NCBI GenBank assembly: GCA_013433145.1
Contig: CM024170.1
Location: 6,432,366 to 6,496,365, forward strand
Reading direction: 5' to 3'
DNA: 64,000 nt
Origin: Ascaris suum
Taxonomy: Eukaryota; Nematoda; Chromadorea; Rhabditida; Ascarididae
Under the pieces are notes generated by a model. It was not told the DNA's origin. It did no database searches and worked only from the letters and a program-made list of their open reading frames with translations. This document shows, in pieces, positions 1 to 11,570 of the stretch. The translations under genes and the position numbers were made by a program. The stretch's first letter is position 1. Each line of letters starts with the position of its first letter.

Positions 1-1310
1 CAAAGCCATATCTCCCTTCGAGCTTGCCTATCCCATACCTTGCACCGAAAGTGTCCTGACTGCGTTTTCCCGTACGTAGCCTAGTCGGATTAAAGGCCAC
101 GCGTTGGGCCCCGTCCATTTACCTCAATCCCTTCTTTGAGCTGATCTGGCCACTGTTTTCACTCGCCACTGATGGTTCTTCTATGCGTAGCCGAGGCGCA
201 GAGCCACAGGCCACGTCCTCTGCGCCCTTTGACGCCACTGTTCCCAGACCCGTTGTTATATTTCACTGTTCATGTAGAAAGTTCCTTAATTCAGGATGCT
301 TTTATTTGTCGCGGAAGGTTATATTCTGAAGTCAACCTTCTTCCTCTTTCTAATAATTGAAGAAAAAAGGATCTATACTTTAAGATACAGTTTAGCAGAA
401 TGTAGCACTCGAGGAGGCAAGAAATAATGAAGTATAGATATGTGATAACGGAATCCGCATATCTTCATTTGTTAAGCCTATAAAGCCATTGAATAAGACA
501 CCGCATCAGTATGGTTGAGTTGTGCGTTAATTGCTGTTCTTTATGGCTTCGTAAGGATCCATTAAAGACATACGACGATATGACGAAATGTGGCTTGGAA
601 AGGTCATCGATGAGTCAGCGCTTCCGTTATTCCACAAAATTGCGGTGCCAATAAGCCTGATCGCTGCATGCTGCACACATCACTCTGCGAATACTCAAGG
701 GATACGCCAACCAAACCGACCAACTAACCACCCAATAAGATGTGTATATCGACCGAAAATGGTAACGAATAATAGCGCTATCACTGATGCTTGTCGACTG
801 ATTTTCTGAGTTGCTCAGAAGACGATCAACAATCGATTTAATGGTCATCTATAAAAAAATGAAAGAGGAACTGGAGAACGCCATGCAACAAATCAAGGCA
901 TGATAAAAGAAACCGACGAATAGAGAGCGAAAATATTCGTAATCAACAGGATTTTAATGAGACTGAAGCTGTAATCAAAGCAGAGGTGGGAAGCTTAAGA
1001 TGAAGTTAAACTCACTTTTACCTAAAACAACTTCTTGTACCCATGCATATGTGTTTCTTTGTGAGACTCGCAACTCATGATTCACTGTCATTTCAATTTT
1101 CTATTCTTATTTCCTTCTGAATGAGCTTTTCGATTAGTTCCCTGCTGATAGCTGTTTAGCTTACAGAATCTGCAAGCAATCAACCAAATAGTTGAACAAT
1201 TAACTCCCTTTTGACTTATTTTGTTTAGTCTTCATAACTGGACTCTTTTAAAATGTCATCAGTGGTGTCTGGTGAGATGTAACTGCAATATAAATAAATA
1301 TCCAGCTGAC

Positions 1311-3086
1311 CAAGAGCGAAGCCGGCTGCACTGAAGAGAGGAGTAAATTTTGAATGAGGTACGTTGTGTTTCGACAAGAGACGCTCCATTGCACGTAAAT
1401 GTTCACGTTCTTCATCCCACATATGTCGAACAACCGACGAGAGTGAACTATCTCAAATAATAATTATATTTCTTATTTCCACTTGCAAATTCTTTAATAA
1501 TACTTTTGATTCTTTTAAAGAAATCGATAAATAATTTCATTAAAATCGATATTCTTCAGCTGAAGTTGCAACACACTTATGAGATCATTGCAAAACAGAG
1601 ATACTTTTATGTGGAAAATTAGGACACTCATTATAAATAAAGAGAACAATGGGCATCAGAAAGAACTACGGGTCTGAGCCGGCCTTTTGTCGTCAGCAAC
1701 ATTGCAGTCTCCTCATATTGGATAGCAGAGAATCGCCGCAAATGGACCAACTGAACTAAGAACACATATCGCTGAATACGGATTAAGGAAGCTAGGTTCA
1801 ACGTTTCCTGGATAGAACTTATTGTTCCTCGATGGAAAACGTTCCACCTTTATCTCTGAATTAAGAGCACTAAAAAGGCCAATATTTTGCACTTCTGGAC
1901 TCCAGCCTATAAAATTTGATAGCCGTACTCTAAATTTATGAACTATAGAAGAACAAAATGAAATATAGAGAGCGCCTTGTTTAGGGCACCAAAATCGAAG
2001 TCCAACGACGATCTATCGACATAAAAAGACTTTTCCAAACTTCAAACGACTGCAGACTTGCGCATATTTCGCAGTTGGCCTAATCAGAAACTGAATCCCC
2101 TGTTTAAAAAATCCTCCAGAAAAATGGATGAAATATGAACGCCTTGAAGAGCGCTCATTATTTGCTGGTAATTTATGAAGCCAGTTGTTTGATGGACAGC
2201 AATGCGCAAATGAACACCATTTTAGCTCATCTAGTACTTTCTTTCATTTCTTATCTAACACATACCGAGTTTGCCAACGCGTTCATTTGCCCATTATTAT
2301 TACTTTTTTTATTTACTTCGACACCTAGAAGTCGAAATTATACAAAAGTATGTGAGCATGAACAGTTTCAATTTGGGCGAACAGACATTTAATATGTAAC
2401 AGCAGCAAAAGTGTGTAGATCGAAAACCGCTCAGCCGCACCTTTAAAGCTGAAGGAGTGAGTGCACTAACGATAAAGGCAAGAAGCAGATTTCAGACTCG
2501 TTGAATGCGGAAGTAAAAATAGTGCAGAACATTGGGGATGACGGAATTGAAATATTTCTGACAATTGGATGTCGGAAAAGGCGCACAGAATTAAAACAAA
2601 GCAAAAAGTCGAATCTAAGCATTTGATATTCCAGCTGGCGTCCATACGGTCGGTTTTCGTCCTTACTGCCTTGCTAAGCGAACCTGCATTTTCAATAACT
2701 TCCTCTGAATGCCGCCGATCTAATAGCTCGCCAGCAAAAGAATTTCAACGGTCATTAAACAGCTGCTCGTAAGCTACCGGCTAATTCACACGGCCTCTCA
2801 TTAGAACTTAAATATGGATGGAAAATGTAAGTGAAGCAAGCAGCATCTTGCTTAATGAGTGACTACCTACAGCACAACTGGTGCATCGGATGACTATAAG
2901 CAGTGACTGCATACTTGAAAGGACAGCCATCTGTCCAGCATATATGCGATCGGCTCCCAATTCGCCGGCATGATCCACGCGTACCACTTTCTCAATTAAT
3001 TTTTGTCGTGCTCCCTTTGCTTGTGAAAGTCGAACCAACGATCGATACATTGGTGAACGTTGCTGCGAGGCTACAAAAGAACTCAT
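1311..3086 (-). CDS. coq-7: 5-demethoxyubiquinone hydroxylase COQ7/CLK-1, 5' part only
   Basis: COQ7 (CLK-1 in worms) is the mitochondrial di-iron enzyme that hydroxylates demethoxyubiquinone late in ubiquinone synthesis. Two exons are recognised. The first (about 2908-3086) encodes a basic leader followed by the hallmark RVDHAGELGADRIYAGQMAV. The second (1311-1447) encodes MWDEEREHL and FSAAGFAL. The Glu of DHAGE and the Glu/His of DEEREHL are iron ligands in the family. Translation may start at the Met at 3086 or at MYRS (3050); the latter gives a leader of the usual worm size. The exon 1 donor could be at 2907 or 2914; the former joins to exon 2 in phase. The intron (1448-2907) holds no recognised coding sequence. 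Exon 2 ends in a GT donor, and the C-terminal half, with the second EExxH-type iron site, was not found down to base 1, so the gene probably runs out of the window. Confidence 0.85.
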
Positions 3087-6000
3087 AATCACCGGAGATG
3101 AGTCTAGTGCGCGGAGGCGGAATAAGCGAGGAAAAGTAGACCTGTGCAACTGGACAGCATCGTCATGAGGAGAGATCCAATAGAGGTGATGGAGATGAAT
3201 CACTAGAAAGCATAGTTCAATCAAAAGCAACTGGTAGGGGAAGCAGTTGGCGTAAAGTTTATATCATAGAAAAGTCTACATCATAGACGAATACACCTGA
3301 ACTGAATTAAATTAAAAGCATTTACACAGAGGAACACCCTTAAAAAAGTCACCATCAAATTTACATCAGTTATTCTATGCTATCAACAAAAAAAAAACTT
3401 CCTAGCAATGTCTTATGCGGGAATTGGAAAAGAAGAAGGCTTCTGATCTGGCGCAAAAATGAGGGAAAAAATAAACGTTGAGGAATTTTTGAGTAGTGCA
3501 AAATAACCGGACAATGCGGTTATGAGCCAATACCGAATTTCGCAGTAAATTTCCCAAGACCGCTGTAATATTTTCAAATGGAAACGACATTTTATTAATT
3601 CAGAGAAACTCAATGCGCAAAAGCGAAGCAAATTTTGCGAGTTCCGTTGAAAAAATGGCCGAAATTCGAACGAAAAAAAACGAAAGAAGAGATTAATTTT
3701 AAAACCTCTCACTTTTGAACGCTCCTACTAGAAATTTTGCTCAAAATTTTCATCAAGGAGCCAGAAAAATATTTGCCCTCAAGCCTACTGCTGCCCGTTG
3801 ACTCCGAAAGGAACGTCTCACAATCGCGACATTTGCATTTGTAATTGAGAGATTTTCCATGCATCAAATGCAACAAGTATAAATTTGGCTACGAACACTC
3901 GTTAAAATTTTCTTGCTTATGCAAATTAAAAAAAATTTTTTTCTTGAACGTTGTAATCTTTTGTGCTGCGCAATTCTTGATGATGAGCAATCATTCAAAA
4001 GACAGGCAACTTGGATGAAGCGCACACCGATACCCACAAGCAACACCTCACTGCAATCGGCAAATGTCTCGTTAAATGCAGGGAACACATCAACAATGCA
4101 TACTGCATCGCTTATATCGTAAACGCTAACCCTCCACCATGGCAGGCACATAAAACCATCTGAGTGCAACCAAAACAATCCACCATCAGTGCACGTAAGA
4201 GCGACTTTACTATACCCTTTCCCGATAGAAAAACCCTATATTTAATCGCCACATCTTTATTTGTTACTAAGTGGAGAATGATAAATAACATCGGAAGCTC
4301 CTCCCTGGCTATCTTAAGAAGCAGAAGCATTGAAAGCTTGTTCTCAAAGTCTGAGGTGGTGTATCTGGAAGTGTATGAGGTCACATATATGCACGCATAC
4401 ATTAGCGCTCAATCCTGTGACATAACAAGTCTTTCCTCTCCGTTTCCGGCGTCAGCGCCTACGACGCAATTTACATCAACTCATTCAATCAATCACGCGA
4501 ATATAAAAGCAGCGCAGCTGAGCAATCATGCTTGAGCAGGTGGCACCATTTGTGCTTTTCCATGTCTCTTCATTGACCCCTCTCACAGACTACACAGAAA
4601 TAATGCAACAAACGGAATAACGCCTTAATGTTTTCACTGATCTGACCATCACTATAAATCACCGGTAAAAAACTCCCTTTTCGTGAACTGAGTTGTCTAA
4701 AATTAAAGTCCCTTAGATGTTAAATGAACGCAATTTCTTTCGCACCTTTTTATATCCTTACCTTTTTTTGAAACACGTTATAGTGTACCGATTAACAATC
4801 CGACATTCCCGTGTCGGAACTACCGAGCACACAGAGCGATATATAATACACCACGAAAACGTACGCATAGATAAGGTGTTATCACTTGGCATTTTGTATG
4901 TGCAAGTTTGTGGAAGCGGTAGAATAAAAATGCTATTCTAACTTGTAAATTAAAAACGGAGGTATGAGCAACCAGTATAACCGCCAATTAAATGGAAAGT
5001 TCGAAATTTTAATTTGCAAATATACCCAAAACAACAAAATACTGACAAACAAACGACAGCGATTACAGATAGCATTACATTGGTTTAACTGGATCAATTA
5101 AAGTGGAATCAATCACCGCTCCAAAAACTGAACTCATTGGAAATCACCATATCGCAAAAAACAAAGAGAAAAATGGGCGGATCTTATACTTAATAGACGA
5201 AACAAAATAAAATGGACAATAACCTCCTTGTTCCTATTACCGTCTTTCTCTTCTCTCTCCTCCTCCTCCTCAGCACAAAAAGCCTACGATTACTCTACGC
5301 AAGTGAATGGTTGCACCGATGACTTTTATAAACTTCAACGATGAATGTAAATGACGACGGAAATAATATAGAAATTAGCCAAAAATACGAAACGACGGTG
5401 AAACGTGAATTTACGAGTTTTTTTGGTGCAGTGAAGGGTCAAGGATATTGCAGTTTGATTTATTCGCTCGCTCCTTCCTCAATTTTTTAAAAGTTTGCCT
5501 TCAAGCAACTCAACGACCTTTTTGTTCCCACTCAATGTTTTATTTCCTATTAAAACTCGAGTGATGAAAATAAAAGTATATTGAATATAACAGATATTCT
5601 AAAAACAACAAATTAACTCAAGGAAAATATCGAAATGGACACAGCTGAAAGGGCTCTATCAAGCAATTGTTACACTACCATAAGGTAGCAGCATTTACTG
5701 AATCACCCTTGATAACTTGGAGAACCAACAATCAATAATTATTACCTAGCAACTCATCGCAATATCTACCAAGTTGGAGCAGCGAAAAAAATTATCATTT
5801 AGAAATACTTGCAAAATTTTTGAACGTTACATGAATTGCTCAAATGTGGATATTTAGATTCTCGAAAATAATACCTTCCTCCTTCCTCTATTCATCGCTT
5901 TAAACCAGGATCGATATATCCGATCACCCACCCCGAAATGTTCAATGTACACGCAACAATTCACACACCGCAATATCGGTGTATGCGATAATGCACAACA

Positions 6001-6611
6001 AGTGCGTTACGAACACTCGTCACCCACATAACAACACATAGATAAAAAGATATGTCTGTGATCGATGTTAGAAATGATTTGCACTCCAAAATATATCGAT
6101 TCGTTCATGATTGTGACCCCAGATTGTCAAAAATGCCGAAAAAAAAATAGAGATACCAATGCTCTGATGGATCAAAACGAAAAGAGAAGAATTCTTTCTT
6201 CAATTCTCTCGTATAATTTAGGTGGTCTTCTTTCAAAGTGCAAACAACATGTAGCTTTAAATCATTATATCCACAACGGTGGTTTCCTACACATTCTAAT
6301 GTCGCGGAGCGTGGTGAAGAAGCTTTCGAGGATGGGACAAGAAGGTAAGGGAATGCGAGAGGCAAACGACTACGTGAACAAGGACAGTTGTGATCACAAA
6401 GGCTGATATGGATGGGCAAAAGAAAAACTGGATGGAAGAGACTCGAACCTCCAGTGAAACGTTAAACAAAAAGACAAGCAAAATACCATTCAAAAATAAC
6501 GCAACGAAAAATAACCAACATAAGAGACTTAACAGCACAAATTTCTTCGATCTTCTGACCCTTAAATGGATGGTCTATCACAATAAAGTAGGTACTGTTG
6601 GAAATCGACAA
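3087..6611. other. intergenic region between coq-7 and the SLC30A6 gene
   Basis: This 3.5-kb interval separates the 5' end of coq-7 from the 3' end of the zinc-transporter gene, both on the minus strand. Open frames of 60-120 codons occur on both strands (the longest is plus 4164-4535), but none shows a recognisable domain, balanced composition or convincing splice context. It presumably contains the coq-7 promoter. I see no RNA gene or clear repeat. Confidence 0.5.
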
Positions 6612-9600
6612 TCAATGATGTATAACATGAGTATCATGCGAATGTCCACCACTGTCATCATGGTCATGTGAGTGTCCATGTGCAAAATTCGGCTGTGATG
6701 CGGAATGCTGCATCTGTTGCACAACTGTCGGCGGATAGTAGCCTGGCGGAAGAGCCATTTCATGTGCATGCCACGATGCAGCCGCGTCCTTCACCACCTT
6801 AAATTCATTTTTGTTACATACAGACAAACTTTAGTGGTCAATAATTACGGCTAGCATATCCTAACTTACTTATCATCACAGATGCATTTTTACGGTTACA
6901 GAAGCCATATCTGAGCATGCCGCTTTCCCATAATTAATTAATAAAAAAGAAACACTTAGTACCATTGAATTTGCCAAATATTCTCGCCTTACCTTATCGG
7001 TTTTATTAATAACATGAATCATAATTCCCACTTGTTCAACAGTTCAACTGGCGTTATCAAAGCAGAATGCACACAAAAATGATCTGCGCAATATTTGAAT
7101 CTCATTCAAATAGACTTATTCTGGCATTCAGAAATATTAAATAGCGTGCTTTAAAAAAAGCGTTAAAAAGTTGTATGAAGATTTTTTTGCCAAAAATGCC
7201 CCTATTAAGCAAGTCTCTCCCGCAGACCTGCAACATCTCTCCCCCTTCACCGCCCAATATCCTGAAGTTTCAAATCCTATAATCTTAATCGCTTATTCGC
7301 GATATCAAAACACCTAAAATGCCTACTATGCAGAAAAGAGGTAAAGCACATCAAAGAAGTCACAGCAGTCACAGAAATACTCAACTAATGTTCGTCGTTA
7401 AAATGAACTCCCCGTTCGGAAAACGATAACATCGACGTATATTTCGATTTACAAAATACTTAAAATTCAGTACACTTAAATGTTTTCGGCAAAATCACCT
7501 TGACTACAAAAAGGCAACTAAATAAAACTTCAAAAGCTTTGCGTACATCTCCGATATCGCATTCGCCCCTAAAATAAAGTGTCAAATATCATTCACTAAT
7601 AAGCAATAGCAGCAAACAGAAAACTAACAATTAAAACAGGCAAAAGAGTTCAGGCATCGAACACGTCTACCTGGATGGTGAGCAGCGAAACGACGGACGA
7701 TAGCTTTTCAGTGACGGCCGCAAGTACTCGCTGTTCATCGGCATCTCGTCTTACACGTACGTCTACAGTGCCGGCCATTGATGCGAAGTCCAATTGCCAG
7801 AAATGTGCCGATCGCAACTCAAGAACCCCGTCCACTGTTGATGCCTCTGACATACACCTTCAAAGTGTTAACTGGCTGTAATAACAACTTCCGTTATATT
7901 ATCCCCTTAAAAAGGATTAGCCTTGAAAGGATCAGATTCAACCTCAAAGCGAATCATGCTGGGTATCAACTGTTGCCGTACCATTTAGATGGACAAATTA
8001 CGAGTATTTTTCAAATCGTTTAGAGATTCTATCAAAATTTGCTGTGCTTTTGAAGGATTCCTACAGAATCACTCCATCCTACCCTTACACACCTTAAGGC
8101 AAAACGTAGCCAATTACGACATTACCGCTGCAAATTCTTTTATTGTAAATAATCAAGCAAGTTTCAAACTTATCTACAAAACCTCATTGGTTTATACTCG
8201 TGCAATTGAAAGATATGACATAGTCAGCCCGTCAACGACGGGATCATTTTACTGATATCATCGCAACACGTAATTACAAAGTTAGAAAAAGAAAAAAACA
8301 TAGAGGAACGAAACCTGTCAAGTTGATTGTGCACATACGGTGGCGATGTTTGAAGAAGGATTCTACCCGTATAAGTGGAAAGAGGCCACATCGTCGCAAA
8401 GACACATAACGATAGCACTAATGCTGCCACTGCGTCCATCCACCACAGCTCCGATATGAACCTCAATATCAATCACCGAATTCCATATGAACACTTCATT
8501 AGAGACGATTCATCAAAAACGTTTAAAAAAAAAAGAGAAACTGCTGTAAGCTATAAATAAGAGGATATCAAAAACAATAAAGCCTATTTCAATAATAATT
8601 CTCAAACATTTTTTAAAAATTTTGTTGATTTATGCTTAAAATATCGACTTCAAATTTAGTTCGTTCCATATCGAAGATAATTACACATAACATATAGCAA
8701 GAAAGAGTAAACCGCTCATCTGCCAACTAGATTAGCGATAATAACATCAAAAGATTTTCAGCGAACTGCTGCGGACAATTTCAATTTATCCGACTTGAAC
8801 TGGAAACAAATCAAGAAAGTCATTCATAAACATAATCAGAGGAATTAATTCAAAAAAAAGAGACGATACCAGTGAGTGGTAAGACAAGCGCATGTAGTGA
8901 GGAATGCGAGGATCGACAATGCGTTGAGTCGAGGCAGTAGGAAAGCGCTCAGACCAGGAAGCACGCAGCAAATTGCATGTGACACATCCGCGAAATGCTC
9001 CTGTATATCAAGTGCGATTTCAATCTGATCGCCGATGCAGTTAATTAAAATAAATTAGTAAATTAAAACTCAAATTACAATCGAATCGAAAAAATTAAAA
9101 AAGCCCATAAACATAGTGAAGTTGCAGAAAATCCATGAAATTACTCATTCATAAGAATTTCTACAGGGAAGAAATTTCTTATGAAATAAATCCAGCAAAC
9201 AATTCAAATGATGTGAACGGATAAAACTCGGAACGTAATTTTAAAGTGGTAATGCAAGAATTCACAAGTTCTTTTACTTGACGCACGAACTTCCGTTGGA
9301 TCCCACTGCCACTAAATAGCAGTCGTGTCTTTCTTCGGTACTGTCTGAAAAGCCAAAAAGCTGAATCCTGTTCGACGCCAACTACTCTTGCATCTCTTAT
9401 GAGATGACCGACCTCGGTGATCGCTCTGACCAAAGAACAAAGCCACACCACCCTCCTCTCTCCTATTAAAAAAAAGTAAGCAAGATCTTGCATCTTTGAC
9501 ACAAACCAGTGACATATCCAAATAAAACTAGGAGCATAACGGACAAGCCTGCTCACTACAGATTCAATAATTTATAAGCAACACCACTAGCGTTAAAATT

Positions 9601-11570
9601 GATTAAAGAAGCAAAAAAAGAATTCAATCACAACTCTGATGCGCCCAACCAATGATAACCGGGAATAATAAGCATATGCCTTATGCACCTTATGAGAATG
9701 TCGGTATTTACCTGGTACATAAGAAAGAACAACACATACCTGCAAAGATGAGCTGCTGGATGCAGTAAGAACGTGTTGGAATGGCTGGTTCTTGACTGCA
9801 TATGCGGCAATCTCGAGCGACAGCGATGCTGCAAATGCACCCACCATATACAGCCGATGTGGATGCGAATGCTGTTCACCTTCCAGAAGATGTTCCACAC
9901 TTTCTTTGATAAGAAATACCGACGAAAGTGTCGCCAACACCTTAACGAATTAATCTGAGATTCGCGCTCAATATCGCTATAAGCGTCATAACAAAGAAGA
10001 TATGATAAAAAGGATCGAACTTCTTCGTCAAATGATTTCTGCAGAATTCCTTACATCCATGTCAAAGAATACCATCTGAAACAGATGCTGATGCTCAATA
10101 AGAAGCTATTTGAATCTCCCTGCATAGGGTGGCTAACATTTTATGGAGCCAATATTCGCTGTCATTTAAATGCTCACGGAAAACTCTTAAGCTCTGTTTT
10201 AAAGTCTGCTTCACCGCTGTTGCAATCAAATCTCTGCAATTAATCACTTCACAGCAGGGCTGAATTGAGGGGGAAAACTCGCTCGAGGATGAAGTGAGGG
10301 ACATGGACTTCTAGGCCCCTGCCGGCCTCGAAGAAAAGGACATTCTCGGAACCCCGAATAGAGGGGTACTGTCCTGAGTTCGGACTATCTTTATGTTACT
10401 GCTGTGAGAAGATATACGATCATCCTCCCCCCCCCCCTTTAAATTAGAACCTTCTCGGGTGCGATCGAAATGCACAATTTTTTTGCACTAAGGCTTCGAA
10501 GTGAGGACTAGCTACAGGGAGTCCTACAAAGTGCGGCATCCTCGAGGATTCCCAATTGTACGTACTATCTTCAACGGCACAAGTGTCGAAGCCAACTCCA
10601 TTTATAATGATTTGCCACCGTTGGAGAGTTCATATGTACAAACTGATCTCATGTTATAAGTAATCGGGGCTCTTCGAGCACGGGTGTAGGGCAAGAGAAG
10701 AATGCTGGCATCTCCTCTCAGAGCGGTCATTGAAATCATTCCATCAAACAATCACAACTATTTCTCAAGGCGTAAAAACCTTAATGATGCGATCATTCAA
10801 GAAACTTCCAAAAATGACGACGTTAATTCCAATAGATTTCCTCCAATTAACGAAAATTCGACATTTTAAATGGAATAAAAAAAGAGGCAAAATCGGATTC
10901 AGAAATGTTGAACGCAGTATAATATACAGACAATCTGCCCATGAAAACCTTTACAACATAAAACCTCAAAGTTCAAAAAGCATATCCATACCCTCTTGCT
11001 TCAGCCCCCCCCCTTCCCCCCCCCCCACTCGCCCCTCATTGCAGAAGAAGTCAGGTTAGATGTTAAAATAAACTTAAGCGATATTTGAGAAAATTACAAC
11101 ACTACAAGACCTTTGGCAAGATTATACTATTTGCTAAAACTTTAATTCGGTATACATAAATTACATCACTTAATTTACATATGAATAAGGGTGGTATTAA
11201 AAAGAAGAAATACTACAGAGGAAGTGCGGTGAAGCACAATGCTCTAATATCCTGAAAGAAACTACCACAGCGTATCCTGTCGTAGTGTTCGGAAACAACG
11301 TACCGTAGTGGAAAAAACGGCAAGGACTGGTGCACGTGCAAATCCGAACGAATAACTTGCTGACGGCTTATGTGTAACCGATAACGACACAACGGTCGAG
11401 ACGAGCGAGAAGAAGGAAAAGACCGATAGCCAAGCCGCTGATGTGAGTACCAACGATCGCGTTACCGACACGATACCGATAAGTAGGAATGTACAGGCGG
11501 CACACAGGGTTGCCCATAGACATGCTCGACGTATATTACTATCGGAAAATGCGATAGTGATGCCACTCAT
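6612..11570 (-). CDS. SLC30A6: Zinc transporter ZnT6 homologue (cation diffusion facilitator)
   Basis: SLC30A6/ZnT6 is a cation-diffusion-facilitator family protein of the Golgi/secretory pathway. In vertebrates it pairs with ZnT5 as the non-transporting partner that helps load zinc into enzymes. Six exons join in phase to about 372 residues: 11304-11570, 9740-9940, 8870-9000, 8315-8461, 7671-7857 and 6612-6797. Features in order are an N-terminal region with the first membrane segments and YSFGFARAPVLAVF, then FLIKESVEHLLE, EHFADVSHAI with VLPGL, the segment WWMDAVAALVLSLCVFATMW followed by GRILLQTSPPYV, and the cytoplasmic domain with STVDGVLELRSAHFW and DVRVRRDADEQ. The tail is His-rich (HGHSHDHDD, GGHSHDTH). 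The protein is shorter than human ZnT6 because the tail is cut back. The metal-binding HxxxD of active ZnTs is absent from the second membrane segment, as in ZnT6. The start is the first Met of exon 1. Confidence 0.92.
10427..10437. repeat. Poly-C run (one of several in the window)
   Basis: Runs of C or G of about nine or more recur: C11 here, C9 and C11 at about 11005-11026, G16 at 27381-27396, C15 at about 32674-32688, C13 at about 39327-39339 and C13 at about 61925-61937. All are in introns or intergenic DNA. They are striking in an A+T-rich sequence and are places where base counts may be unreliable. Confidence 0.85.

Noticed and set aside
1..1310. Search for the remaining coq-7 exons (EELIxxHY and DEExHHD motifs)
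   Set aside because: No frame on the minus strand shows these motifs; they are taken to lie left of the window.
3413..3712. Phe-rich minus-strand ORF upstream of coq-7
   Set aside because: Its Phe and Arg content comes from the TTT- and GAA-rich DNA; no homologue or splice context is seen.
4164..4535. Plus-strand ORF of 123 codons
   Set aside because: Longest frame in that interval, but the composition is random-looking and there is no domain or regulatory context.
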